Shown: positions 11,601 through 23,704 of the stretch, in pieces
How the letters are laid out: the number at the start of each line of letters is the position of its first letter
Numbering within the stretch: the stretch's first letter is position 1
Source: Toxoplasma gondii ME49
Taxonomy: Eukaryota > Apicomplexa > Conoidasida > Eucoccidiorida > Sarcocystidae
Length of the DNA stretch: 64,000 bases
Direction of reading: 5' to 3'
Assembly (NCBI RefSeq): GCF_000006565.2
Contig: NC_031479.1
Location: 6,384,885-6,448,884 of the forward strand
Made by a program: the position numbers and the translations under genes
Notes under the pieces: generated by a model
Told to the model about the DNA's origin: nothing
The model's database searches: none
What the model saw: only the letters and a program-made list of their open reading frames with translations

Positions 11601-13887
11601 TCTCACGTCACACCACAGTGGTCCACCTGTGCAGGTCCACAGTAAACGTGCGGCTTATCCACTTTTAAGTGTGGTAAGATAACTTGAACGCAACATCAAA
11701 TAGGTTAGTGTCTATTTCCGTCATAACGCTGCACTTGCCGGGTATTTGGGTTTGTCTTTTTATCAGCTGAAATGCGAGCCATTCCAAAAGCAGAGACAGA
11801 TGGATCTGCCTCGTTTTCAATTAATGATCCTTCTTCCTTTTTCTGTCAGTATGACTATGTCCGGAATTTAGAAAAGACGTCACCGCTCGAAATCCCAGTC
11901 GAGTTCGCACATGGACGCTGTGCATGCTCACCTGGAACTCGGAACCGTCTTCGGCAGTCACAAGTAGTTTCTCCTCGCCGGACAATCGACCGGCATGCCT
12001 CGACCCCAGTCGGCTGGTGATGGAGCCGGCGGACGTCGAAGCTGCACACATCTCGTGCATCGGTTCATAGCAGGGCCGAACCCGCCAACCAGCGCCGGAT
12101 TTCACTACCCCACGTGGAGGGAGAACTTGGCCCAGCTTCTTGTCACACTTGTCGCCTTCGCCGTGTTCGGCAAGATTCGGGGAAGCCGGCCGTACTGCAA
12201 AGCCAGAGTCTTCATAAACTATGTCTAGCGGCGCGTACAGACAGTCCATGTCGTCGGCGTCCACGCCAACAAATAGAACGACGTGAATGCGACCCCCGTC
12301 AAGCATCAAATTACTGACACCAACACGATACGCAGACGAAGGGTTATTCTTGTGGTTCCTGTGTCCGGGTGAGCCCTTCTTTCGCTGTGCCGAAGATACC
12401 TGGTCTCCTCCTTCCCCATGACAAGCGCGGAGCGGGCACTGACCCACTGTGCAGCTGGCAAGAACCGAAAAAGGTGAGCAGGACACCAGGTGGCACCGCA
12501 GTTCCACCTGACGTTCAGATTGCTCATCCGTCTGTTTTGGCGCTCTTGTCGCTGCGGACGTGACTGCAAGACAGAGCTGCATACCGGATCCTCCCTTGGA
12601 TCCTGCCCTACCGATCGCCGGTAGCGGAGCCACGTGCACAATATCTTCCTCAATCTGTAAAAAGAACACAACGCATGGACGGACAAAGCAAAAGAGCGAA
12701 TCACTATACACTTGATTTTGCGGGTTTTCGCTCTGGGAACAGGCAGGTATCGCGCCAGCGAAACGGAGTTCCATGACCCACATGGTTCAGATACCTGCTC
12801 GTAACTTACCGAAAGGAAAGCATCATCCTTGAGCGCTAGGTTACCAAGACCACGTTCTGACGCACTGAGCCTGTGTAAGCCTTGACCTCGCGCCAAAATA
12901 CACGTTAGTGATTCCGCAGGCGGATCGCCTTCGTCCCGGAGAGCATCGTAGGAGTTAACAAGTCCCTCCCTCGAACGTTTTTTTCCAGTCCCTGTTGCTT
13001 CTATGCTTGCCGCAGTCCCGGACCGAAAAACGCAGCCGTTCCCTTCACTCAAGCCTCGGCAGGAGTCAGGCAGCGTATACACTCGCGTGGGAGTGTGAAG
13101 GTTAAGCTGGAAACACATGCACAGCACATGTGCACGCAATTGCATACCCATCTCCGCGAAGTCGCTGTTTGTAAGTTTGTTCCCTCTCCAAGGAGAAAAT
13201 GTCGGCGCGTAGAGATACTACTTGTGGACACTACAGGGGAGTCTGGCATTACGCACACAACAGATGAGCTATGCGCCTCATACGCACAGAAATCTGGGGC
13301 ACGCATACAGTTGATTCACCCGTAGATTCCGGTACGCTCTGCTCGAGCAAAAGCTACTGCATCTTCAGCACCTAAAATGTCCACTGCAACATGAAAATCC
13401 TCTTGCACCGATCCAGTTCACGCGGGACACTACGCTGCCCTCGCCCAGCAGTAACGTCACGACTGACAGAGGGGAAACAAATTCTGAAAGGAGAAATGGG
13501 TGCTCAGGTGAGAAATGGAGTCTTCATGTATGGGACATGCGCATTTCGAAATCAGGCAGGGACAACCCAACAGCGTCGCTATCACCTATCATCAGCCTTG
13601 GCGGCAGGAAATTCGCGCCCCCGGCAAAAACAAACGTCAGTGACCGCAGCTGCTGGCACGCAATGACTTACCCCTATCTCCTTCAAAACGTGAGCCTTTG
13701 CATCGTAAAAAAAGGCGCTATTCAGCCTGCCATCGCCGTTTGCCATACCAAGAGGCAAGTACGGTCCCGATTCATTGTCTCCATGTAGTAGGCAAAACAC
13801 CGGAAGGCCATCCAAAGACTTTTGCGAAGATCCAGTTGCCTTCGCAGCCAGCGGGGCGGTAGAGCCCGACTGTCGTTGGGCCGTCAT
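8644..13887 (-). CDS. Unrecognised ten-exon protein, about 861 residues
   Basis: Ten exons join in phase, read leftwards: 13672-13887, 12810-13106, 11932-12654, 11152-11304, 10464-10666, 10152-10317, 9866-10037, 9622-9746, 9180-9473 and 8644-8880. Every donor is GT (mostly GTAAGT, GTGAGC or GTGAGT) and every acceptor is AG. I do not recognise the protein. The first half has short hydrophobic strands (LPVFCLLHG, RIHVVLFVGVDAD, GGVVLLNADLCLEWQW) spaced by loops, as in a beta-propeller-like fold. The second half is helical (DDLILAAAVV, DIVRLLRWRPEVFLPVVL, LLIQAFQELLVQ, LVSVLRMLQQLLSWLEL, SLDLLLDFVTVLADAELP). That plan reminds me of NOL11/UTP8-type U3 snoRNP proteins, but no diagnostic motif supports this. 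No signal peptide or membrane segment is seen. The start ATG at 13885-13887 is chosen because the frame closes about 100 bases upstream; an upstream exon is possible. Confidence 0.72.
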
Positions 13888-15152
13888 CGCAGGCGTCGTA
13901 TCAGACGTTCTTCTAGCGGCGACGACAGGCTCACAATTGATAGATTCCTTTCCTGCTGCTGCCTCGTTTCAGCAAGCGCTGCGAGCCGTTTCGAACTTGA
14001 CCCGCTTGTAAGTGCAACCCAGGTTCGTTGCTGTCTGCTGCATCCAGTAGCGAAGAGACAGTCTATAACTGGCCGTTGATTGTCTCTTTGAACATAACGT
14101 TCAGCCAATGCGACCGTTGACGCAGAATCCATACCTCGCTCTGATAGAATAGGTTCTGGCCAGAACACCGGAGGCCACAGCGTGCCTCGCAGCACAGCAC
14201 AAATCACTTGAGTCTTCCAATTTCTGAGTCATCAATGAATACAGTACCAAATGATATTGCCCCAGGACGAATTTATGGAAGTTCGTTTCCTCCCCCCACA
14301 TGGGCTGGCTCAACGACCTCAAATGCTTTCCATACGCATGCATGCATGCATGCCTGCATTCGAAGTTCGCAGAACGGGACAGCGCTGCCCATTGCTACCA
14401 GAGCATGTGCAGTTTACGTCAAAAACAAACTTAGCTCGAAACACAAATATTAATTGCTAAGAAATTCTGTGAACAGATGAGGACGGGGTTCGTACGCTTC
14501 CACATTTTGAGGTATCGTTGGCAGAAGTATCGCTTATGTATGCTTAGATGACGTCCATAGTGATGGTGGCGGACGCTCTCCCCCCCCCTCATTAAGGTAG
14601 GCAATGTCAAAACGATTTCCAACACACTGCAATGGTAAAGAAATGTAATACACAGAACTGAGCTTCAAGTATTCACAGTGCGTTGGAGTAAAAATTGATC
14701 GGTATCAGCAGCCTGGAAAGTTAATGAAGCTGTTCCGGGCCTGTTGACTGAGCGATTGGTGAGACGTTGGAGACAGTCCTTTTGTTGAATAGGTAGATGT
14801 CTGCGTCTCCGCATCAACTGACAGCCTGCAGTATTTGAACGGCGAATCTCTTCCATGATGCAAACGTATGTCAGTAGCAGCGCTTTGCGCGTGGTGTCTC
14901 TTCACAAGCTTCACAGCTAACCATGCGTAACTGGCGCAGCAGTTCGTTATATCTTGTGCTCTCCGGAGAACGCTTTCCATGCTACTGGCAGTTGACCAAT
15001 CAGTGGCTTGCCTGCCTTTTTCAGCAGCCTTTCTGCGCACTCGCGGCTGTAGGGACACCAGGTGAGGTGGTGGTGCAGGCGCCGCTGCTGCAGAAAGCTT
15101 ATTGTCACGAATTTAACTCTCTATACTGCACAAACGGCCAACGCAAAGCAAA
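13888..15152. promoter_or_regulatory. Shared upstream region of two divergent genes
   Basis: The unrecognised minus-strand gene starts at 13887 and the secreted-protein gene starts at 15153 on the plus strand, so both promoters must lie in these 1.27 kb unless a 5' exon is missed. The region holds the GCATGCATGC repeat at 14336-14353 and a C run near 14580-14588. A strong plus-strand donor (CACCAG/GTGAGG at about 15060) could end a 5' UTR exon of the plus-strand gene. Minus-strand frames at 13884-14207 and 14705-15058 are open but could not be joined to the gene in phase. Confidence 0.5.
14336..14353. promoter_or_regulatory. GCATGCATGC tandem motif
   Basis: An uninterrupted 18-base run of GCAT units containing overlapping TGCATGC words. 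TGCATGC is an over-represented palindromic promoter element in Toxoplasma and related parasites, recognised by AP2-type factors in several apicomplexans. Its place between two divergent starts fits a promoter role. That function is inferred, and a plain microsatellite is the alternative. Confidence 0.55.
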
Positions 15153-16841
15153 ATGTTGATAAAATTGCCTTCGCTTATTATTGTTTTTTCCTTGGTTATG
15201 ACTGCGGCATATGCGCGTCATCATAAAGCCGTCCATGCGCTGGGGAAGCACGTTCGGGGCAAAGCAGCATCTCCTAACTTAGCCGGCTCCCGTTTCCTTC
15301 AGCAGCAAGGTACGGCAGCGTTCGGTGGTCGATCGTGTATATTTATGAGAAAACTGTGCTCACACACACAGATGGTGCTGCCGAGGGACCGCTTCCGCCA
15401 CCAGCAGTAGAGGGGGCAGTCATGGCTGCTCCTGCTGTCCCATACCCGGCGCCGGTTATCGCCGGCGCACAGCCCACGCCAACGCCTGCTCCAGTCAACT
15501 TGCAAGATATTGTAAGGAGTGTTATCTTTTGAGTCACTCACTGATGCCTCATAATACCCCACCACAGGCAGCCGTTCAGAATCAGGCGACTGAGAAACTG
15601 AAGGAGGGTAAGCGGAGACATGCGAAAATGAATAATGGTTCACGGCTTGACACGGCAACTCAGCTGAATCCCTGGGTTCGAAGCTGGAAGAAGCAGTCAA
15701 CGTTAGTCATTTAAAACATCCAATAGTCAAGCCGTTCCACACGCCAAGCATCTAGGACTTGAATAAGGCAACTGGAGCAAATGAGAGGAAGGTCCGACGC
15801 ACTCAGTGGGAGTTGAATAATGCAGTTTTTTTCACCATTTGACTCTAATAGGGAGTGGAGTACGTGTCGACGGTGATCAACCCTCCGCAACCAGAGAAAG
15901 CGGCGAACCCGGAGGAAAAGGCAGAAGAAGTAGGTGTTCATAGGGTGCCAACAATAGGTTTCACTGTTGAAAATTATAATCTAACCATAGACTCTTGAAG
16001 GGATAACAACGGAAGCAGCGGGTGCGCTAGAGCACACCGTCTTCCAACCAGTTACTATCTAACGCCGTCATTTCTTTCAGCCTCACCTCCTCTGTATACG
16101 GCTCCAGTTATCGTCTTACTCTCTCCCGACACTAGCGCAATGTGAGTTAACCCGTTCCGACGCTGGGATTGGTCAACAGACCCACACTACCATTGTCCTA
16201 GGGAGAAACTCGAGTTTTCGAGGGCCATCGCCTGCCGAGGAAAAATGAACACTGCCGAAATGCGAGCTATCCGCACTGCAAAACTCGCCGAAATGGCTTC
16301 AATCAAGGGAACGACAGTAGCACAGCTCGAAGAAGAGATTAAAGACACGGAGGCGATGCTACAGGAAGTCCGTCCTTCTTCAGAACACGAATTATCTCAC
16401 TAACGCATACGCTGTCTTCTAGACGAAAGCGTCAAGGCATAAGCTTCAAGAAGAGCTACGTCAGGTTACTTCAAACGCTGCGGCTGGGGCTGCGGTGAGT
16501 AAAACGCGAACTCACTATAAGCGTCTATGGCAGACACACCGTGTTGCAGCCCAAAGCTGATATGGTCTTTCTAAAAGATGATTTAAAGCTTGAAGATGAG
16601 AAGATAGAGGTTCTGCTAACAAAATTAGAGAGCATGCAGGATCGCCTGGCGAAACTCCGTGCCGAGGAGTCCCGAGCAGAAGGCACTTTTGGGAAGAAAA
16701 AACGAAGAAACGTAAGAGTGCTTCTATCGATCCAGTATGTGTTTCGTCTGACAATGTCATGTGGCACAGGGGAAAGGCTCCAGAGGAGCGAGCAGCGCCA
16801 AGGGAAACAAGTTATCCGAAGAGTCGGAAGAAGAGGACTAA
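15153..16841 (+). CDS. Small secreted coiled-coil protein, about 315 residues
   Basis: Exons: 15153-15309, 15372-15511, 15568-15607, about 15856-15933, 16081-16141, 16202-16367, 16423-16494, 16550-16711 and 16770-16841, all in phase. The ATG stands in GCAAAATG, a strong coccidian start context. The protein opens with a signal peptide (LPSLIIVFSLVMTAAYA) and a basic stretch, then a Pro/Ala-rich part (PAVPYPAPVIAGAQPTPTPAP). Long charged helices follow (AQLEEEIKDTEAMLQE, HKLQEELRQV, LEDEKIEVLLTKLESMQDRL) with coiled-coil spacing, and it ends in a Lys/Arg cluster (GKKKRRN) and an acidic tail (SEESEEED). There is no membrane segment after the signal, so it probably enters the secretory path (dense granule, rhoptry, microneme or vacuole). 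I do not recognise the family. Exon 4 is the weak point: its acceptor and donor each have an alternative that keeps the same outer phases but changes that exon's frame. Its 3' end faces AKMT. Confidence 0.75.
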
Positions 16842-17595
16842 CACATTTTTATGTTACCAAGCTTCCGACAAAGAAAGACAACGACATCTGATCAACCCTG
16901 TTCTTGAATGACTGCCTCACAGAGCAGCCATCGTCCATGACATCACACGGCTACAGGGGCTGCACATTCTGCTTCGCCTACCATCCGTAGACCAACGCGC
17001 CTTGAATTGTGATTTTTTGCAATGACAAACTCCGTTTTGTGAATCAAGACTAAACCGGAAGTGCCAGAAACACCCTGCATCCCGCCGCACGGCAGGGAAC
17101 TCAGACTCTAAAGGGTGCTCAAACTGAATTCGAAAAAGTTGCAACGCAGTGTGGATCTGTTTCTTCCATGGAAGAACTTGCACTTCGTCATCGATGCGGC
17201 CACCCCATTCTGCTCGAGTCGCAAACAAAAGATTGGACCTTTTGGCATCTTGAGGCTGACCAGATTTCGACAGAGTGCACACGGCCAGCCAGTAAAAGAG
17301 ACGCTACATCCCTGGTTGTGTTTACCTCTTAGAGATTTTCCCGTTTCATACAATCTCATCCCGTATTGTAACATCGATTACTGTCACATGCAGTGGATCG
17401 AGTAACCTGTGCTCGACCGGTACACAGACTCGAGTGACCGACATATTGCTGACACTTGATCCCTTGACACGCTGATGGAACCTAGCCGTTTTTCCTTGTT
17501 GGTAGCGAAATAAAAGCCAAAATGTCACTGCGACACTGAGCCCTTTACCCCTTGCGAACACGAGAAGTCCTCCGCCAGTCTCCCACAATTGTTCC
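16842..17595. other. Convergent intergenic stretch
   Basis: About 750 bases between the stops of the secreted-protein gene and AKMT. It should contain both 3' UTRs. Frames of 88-121 codons exist on the minus strand, but none has coding character or splice partners. Confidence 0.5.
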
Positions 17596-20070
17596 TCAAC
17601 TGGCCGGTAGGCGTTCCTCGCATGCAGTTTTTTTGGTTCCGGCAGCGACCGTGTAGTCGTGGTCTTCGCCGCAGAGAATGTACAGAAGATTATACGCGTC
17701 CTCAAAGTGTCTAGATATCACGTTCAGCTTGTGGGCCGGGACTTCCGGGCCGGATTCCTCTGCCTTGTTTAACATGGTGTCACCCATTTCTTCATAGAGC
17801 CACGCCAACGTGTAAGACGCAAGAGGCATGACCTGTGACCACAAGCAGAAAGCATGGAGACGAAAATAAACATCTTCTCCTAGACTCAAGAAACAAGAGT
17901 TTTGCAACGAAATGAACTTCGAATGAGGGGATAAAGCAAACACAGTCGATTCCGCTTACCTGCGACACGTATTTGATTCGTTCCATTTGGTGGAATGACG
18001 CCGATTCAGAGTTGCCAGCATCGCGATAGCCCTCGAACAGTATTGTGTGAAGCTACAAAACAAACCCAAACAAATCGAACTTAACAGTGAGCCTCTGCTG
18101 CTGTTCCTTGTTGTTCAACATAGCTATCGATACATGAAGCTTACTTGGTACAAAACCCAGTGTTGTGCAAATACGCGAGTGGCCTGGTTGTACACGAGCT
18201 CTGCATCGGGAACGTCTGATTTGTCTGTCTCAGCCAGCCTGTCCACATAAGCTTGTTCAAAGTCCAAATATTCTTGAATCGTCTCTTGTGTTGGGAAGGC
18301 TTGGCATATAGTGCAAGCGGACGACGTTGTTTCCTGTCAACAGGCAATGCACACAACACAACAGTCAGGCTGAGGTGCTACGTTCTTCCGAAGAGCATGC
18401 TCTTAGGCAATTAAATAACCAATGATAAACTGCTCTTTCTTGGATGCATTGTCACTTACCCCGTCTTCTGTTTTGAAAAACATCGCACCAGTGCCACACA
18501 GAGGGCATCTAAACCCTCGGGCGTTGTCAACCGGGGCTGCGCACCGAACGCACTGACAAGTGAACAGCCAGCCATACACTTTCTCTCTTCGCACGTTTGT
18601 CGACTTGAACAGATCGTCATCTCCGATGTATGAGATCGTCAGCTCGTCTCCTGCTTGGAGCTTGACGCGTGCACGCAAAATAAAGGCATCATCTTCTCCG
18701 TAGTGCCAACAAGCCGTCGCTCTGCAGCTGTGTGCCATCATGCTGATCCGGTTGTACAGCACCAAGCCGTGTTGTTCGGTGTGGTGGCCGAAAGAATTGT
18801 ACCTCCAAACCATCAGCATGCGCTCATAAAGTTTTGGGTGAACCTGCAATCCGGCTCTGTTGATAACTCGGAGAACGTCATCACTAGGTGCCCTGTCTGG
18901 ATCGGGAACCCATTTGTCGAGACAAATTTTCTTCTTCTCGTCGTCAAGCATTGTCAGACTGCAAATCGCTGCCAGATGCCACACCGGAGGAAGTTCCAGT
19001 GCTTCTTCGTCGTTTATCTCGGTAAGAACACTCCACAGCTCTTCGTCCAAAGACGGGATTGCCACAAGTACGGGCGTCTCCACAAAGATAATCGATCCAG
19101 GTTCGAGGTCGTGCTTGGTATATAAGCATCGCCCCTTGCCTGGCACATGCTTGACCTGCACCTTGGTAGCAATCTGGGGCAGTGTGTATGGAGCTAAGGG
19201 GTTGGCAGGAGTTGCCGCTTCCTCTTCTTGATCTTCCTCTTCGTACACTTCCCCGTCGGCTGCCTCTTCGTACACTTCCCCTTCGGCTGCCTCTTCGTAC
19301 GCTTCTCCCTCATCTGCTTCGCCTGCTTCCTCGTAGTCGTCTCCTGCCTCGACCTCTGCTTCATCATATCCCTCACCTTCACCCCATTCTGCCTCTCCTA
19401 CGTCCTTCTCCGGAGCCTCCTCTGCATACTCTCCCTCTTCGTAGCCGTACTCATTGTATGCGTACTCACCACCCTCTTCCACCTCATGTTCTCCTCCTGT
19501 CGCTGCGTATTCCTCGGGAACTTCCGCCTCGTCCTCTGCCTCTTCTTCTATCCCACCTTCGCCTTGCTGATAGCTATTGTCGTAGTAGTACTCCTCTTCA
19601 CCACCATCGTAGGTGTATCCATCCGCCGCATCTGCTGCCTCTTCTTCTTCGCCCGCACCGGCCTTGTCCGCCCCGTAGTAATCTTCATAGTCATTCTCGT
19701 ATTCATCTTCCTCTCCTTGTTCGTCAAGAGCCTCAATTTCGCCTGCCTCCTCTCCCGGAGACACTTCCCCGTAGTCGTCACCGCTTATGTGAGTGGTGAC
19801 CTCGCTCTCTTGCATGCGATGAAGCTTATACGGAGAATAGTCCAAGGTCGAGGTCCTCGCCCACGCCTCTTCGTCAAAATTCAGCTCCCGCCTCTTGATG
19901 CTGTCTGTGTGGTCCAGAACCCCATGTTGCCGGCGGGCACCCTGTGCAGTTCCCGACCTGGCCACTCCACGAACATGATCGAGGAGGTTTCGGGCGCCTC
20001 CGAGTGCAGCCCCCGTCAGAACAGCACCACTGTTCCGCGTGGAACTGTTGTGGGAAACGCGACGGCTCAT
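17596..20070 (-). CDS. AKMT: Apical complex lysine methyltransferase AKMT (SET domain)
   Basis: Exons 18460-20070, 18145-18333, 17960-18052 and 17596-17832 join with three phase-0 introns to give exactly 709 residues, the size I recall for Toxoplasma AKMT. AKMT methylates lysines at the apical conoid region and is needed to switch on motility for invasion and egress. Residues 1-302 are an unstructured extension, very rich in Glu, Tyr and Gly, with tandem GEVYEEAA units. The SET domain starts near residue 303 (GKGRCLYTKHDLEPG). It shows MMAHSC and GDELTISYI, the cofactor and catalytic motifs, although the usual NHSC asparagine is replaced. Zinc-binding cysteines follow in CQCVRC, CPLC and ACTICQ (residues about 505-550). 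The remaining helices (ASYTLAWLYEEMGD, FEDAYNLLYILCGEDHDYT) form a TPR-like C-terminal domain as in SMYD proteins. The ATG is the first in frame. Confidence 0.88.
19233..19314 (-). repeat. Tandem 30-base coding repeat in the AKMT N-terminal extension
   Basis: Nearly identical 30-base units occur about three times, each encoding a variant of GEVYEEAADG or GEAYEEAAEG. They lie in a larger Glu/Tyr/Gly-rich region (about 19220-19760). Slippage could change the unit number between strains. Confidence 0.8.
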
Positions 20071-23000
20071 TTTGTCAGAACCACGAGCGATCTGTTAGAT
20101 TAAGACGTGATGTTGATGGAGAGTCGAGGGTACTGTGGTCACCAGGGGCACGGCTCGCGAGGCAAGGCATTCCACACGTCTAAGACAATTCAACGAACAG
20201 GCAACTAACAAGAAAAAACTTTCTCTAACGAAAAGTCGCCTCCGCGGCGCGAGAAAAGCATGTCTCCTCCCTCTCTGGACGGAAAGGGAACCACGCACCC
20301 CGTTTGGCGCTTAGCTCGTCGAGCAAAACAGCGTTACGGGAGAAGGGAATGCCGCAGATTTGACTGCAGGTTCATGGAACAAAGACAGTTGGCCACAGTC
20401 CTTCCTGGGAAATGCCCATGAGAAACAGTTATCGAGTTTTTGTCGCCCCTGGAGGCTGCGTAGAGAACTTGAGTTGCGACAGAAGACGCCGGACGAATAC
20501 GCCTTTCTGGGCAGCTGCCTGCACTCCCGAGCAATAAAAATGGAAGTCACCAAATGTCCGCATTCATGACGGCAGAAGCCTGCGAGATTTTCGTAACATG
20601 ATATTACCGCATCCACCAAGTTGCGCGTAACCAATATTTTAGGGTATTTTTAATCACGGAAAACGATTTCCCGTGAGCCGCTGTCCTTCCATACGCCGCT
20701 GTCAGCTCTACAGCTACTGCTGCCACTTGTGCGGCAGCATCCGTGCCAGCCGAGTCTTGTTCGCTCGACACTCAAGTAAAGGCTCACACGCGTATAAGTC
20801 TTCAGTTGTTGTGTGTTGCTTCCTGCGAGGATTATCCAAATCAACTTCGTCATACTTGCTGTCATTCTGTTTTAGTGCCGCCCACCTTCCCTTTTTAAAA
20901 GTCGGTTTTTGCTCAGACTCACAGGAAACTCGTGGCACGGCGTGCGCCACAGCGGACTGATCGTTCACCGTAAGGAGCTGCCGACGAACAGGGCACCAGC
21001 AAGCTGGCGCTCGATCACGGGTGAAACAACTCTCTTTACTGGTCGAAGAGATGCAGAACCGCACATCGAATGTGTGTCAACCGGGGTAAGCCAAGCACTA
21101 TTGGAAAATTTGACATGGTGAGGGGGGAAAAGCTTCTTCAACTTATTGATATGTTGTAGTTTTGTGCAGGCGGAACATATCTGCGAGCGCAGATGAGCCG
21201 TAAGCGCGGCCACCTTAAACAGACATAGCCCAGGCTCGCCTTACAGAGAGGCGGAAAGAAACACTCGAAATGGGAGGCTGGACGGTCCCCGTCTGTGTGT
21301 TCACTGTCATACTTGGATCCTCATCTTGATTCCGTGCTGTTCTGGGCAGACAAAGAAAACCGTCGGCAGGAGGCGTCACTGAGTCCACAGTCTTCGCAAT
21401 TGTCATTCTTCTACCTCGTCACATTCCAGTGCAGCTAACAACAAAAACCGGTCAGACACGAGCGAGTGCTAGCGCCGTTGTTCCTAGTCCAGCTGGGTAC
21501 CCTTGAAACCACCCCAAAGTAGACACGACAGGTGACATGGTGGCACAAAGGCGGGGAAATCGTTGAAGATCGGTGCTAAAAACAGAGATATACTCGAGGA
21601 AACAACGTTTTAACATGACGACACAGCATCTCTTCACCCTGAACTCTCGTCCGCGATTCGCCGAACTGTATGGCGGCCGTAACCCTAGCACGCCGTGCAC
21701 GAATCACAGCCCGGTTATCACCGTGAGATACCGGTGGGCTTTTTGTCAAATTGAAGAGTGGTAGCACGACACAGAATAGCTACAAGGTGCAACAACAGGC
21801 TGCGTGCCGCCACGTAGCTATATCGGAAGACAGCGAATACAAATCTCAGTGTCTTCACGTCGAGTAGAGATTTCAGTGCCGCCTTTCACGTCGAGTTAAA
21901 AGTCAGTACGCGGTACCAACATGGCTATGCAGATCTTGTTGCTCCTTTTAGTTACCGCCTGAGAGGGCTCTGCATCGCAACGCTGACATCCAAGGTTGGT
22001 ATGCGCCTCCTCTGCTGCTTTGCAGAAGGCTAAACCAGGTACTCTCCTGCTTGTAGCAACAAATGAACACACAAGGTGGTTGAAGTGTTTTCTCTGTACT
22101 TCGAGGGACACCCATTTTGTTGTTCCTTGTTCACCCTCATTCTTCGCGTACTTTTCCAGTGTAATCATCAGACGGACACTATGAGCAGAATGTCGGGTAG
22201 CATGGCTTTGCCAATACTTTGCCGTTCCTTCACGGGCGAATGTCGTGTTTGAGTCGAGTATGCCTACGCTTGGTGATAATGATATGCCACATAATTTGAG
22301 CACAGCAACTGAGTTTCTCTGAGCGTCATCCATTGGCAACTTGACCACTTTGTAGGCTGATGGTTTTTCATAGGGGAGAACTAGAAAGGCGAGGAACTGA
22401 CAAATGACCGACTTCCATCGTACCCAGAACTTGTTGCCAGCTGCGTGAAATAATTAACATTGGGCGTGCAGGGATCAGCGCCAAATCAAATGACTAAAAG
22501 TGGCTGCCCCAATTGAAGAATACGCCCATTTATTGTACCCCTGGAATAATGAACACACCACTTAGAAAAACATGAAGTAAGGCCAACATCGATGAGATGT
22601 TTACCCCGAGGGCACTAAGAGTGATAATTGCGGTCTACAAACATTGTTTGTCTGAACGCCAACACTGATTACGCCTCAGATTCTGGTGTGCTCGAGTAGT
22701 TTTTTCTGCCGACATCCCTTACACAATGATTATGATTTCTGAGAATTGTTTTCAGTGAAATCCCTGCTTTCAGCTGTTAATTGAGGACTCATTCCTAACG
22801 TTGCCGCCTTTCATTACCACCTCAAAACTTGCGATTTGCTACTGGAGGACTGCCGGCTGTTGACTATCGTCAACAGTGCATACAAGACATCTAATAGCAC
22901 ACCGAAGAGCCGACGTTCCTCGGTGCTGTGCTCGTTCGCAGAAGCGGCTCGTTTACAGTTTATTACACGCAAATACATCATTTCATGCGTTTACATATGC

Positions 23001-23704
23001 GGGAGAGTAAGTTTTCCAGTAACCATTTTCTACGCGATGTTCTGATCGCTGGAGAAGTCCGAACGCCACAATCCATCGAGTGCGTCCCCCATTTAGCACC
23101 CTTCAGTACCGACGAAAAACCACAAGAGAGTGCATGAGAGTTTTTTCCGCGCCGACTGCAATTCGTCATCGCGAGCATGGGGCCAATCTGTTTCGCAACC
23201 AAATGTAGCGGCAGAGTCGTTCACGACCTGGAAGAGGCGCACGCACTCGAATGCCCTAAAGCCAAAAAAGTTGCTGGAAAAACTGTCAGCGGCCTCGACC
23301 CATACACTTTGTGTAGCCTGCTTGGAACCAACCTCCATCGACGGGCTGTGAAGTTCACCAGTTCATTATTCCCAGTCGTAGATCGCAAAACGACTCGGCC
23401 CACCTCCTCGGCTCGAATCATCTGCCTGGTGGTTTGTGACAGTAGACTCGTGTGCAGACTACCGAGTTGTCTTCGTGTCTCTCTTCATGGTCACTTCCTA
23501 CCACCTGATCCTCTCCGCGTCCACCTGCCATTTTGTCTTCCACGGAGCGTTGTTGTTTCTTCTGCAGACAGCCTCCCGTCAAAGTGCAAAGGCGACTATC
23601 TGCACAACAACGGCGGGACCCCTTCCCTAGATACTTTCTGCAAAATCTAAGCTGACGTGTAAACACAAAACGAAGGCACTGCAATTTTCACCCTTGGGCT
23701 ATGT
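20071..23704. other. Intergenic stretch upstream of AKMT and downstream of the TMEM245-like gene
   Basis: 3.6 kb containing the AKMT promoter and the 3' UTR of the large membrane protein gene. Frames up to 157 codons exist (for example 23177-23650 plus and 21896-22348 minus). Opposing frames overlap, no ATG context is good, and no splice-joined series could be built. I see no RNA gene. Confidence 0.45.

Noticed and set aside
19182..20103. Long plus-strand frames opposite AKMT (205 and 291 codons)
   Set aside because: They are shadows of the Glu/Tyr-rich coding repeats, giving Leu/Pro/Arg- or Phe/Val-rich nonsense without splice support.
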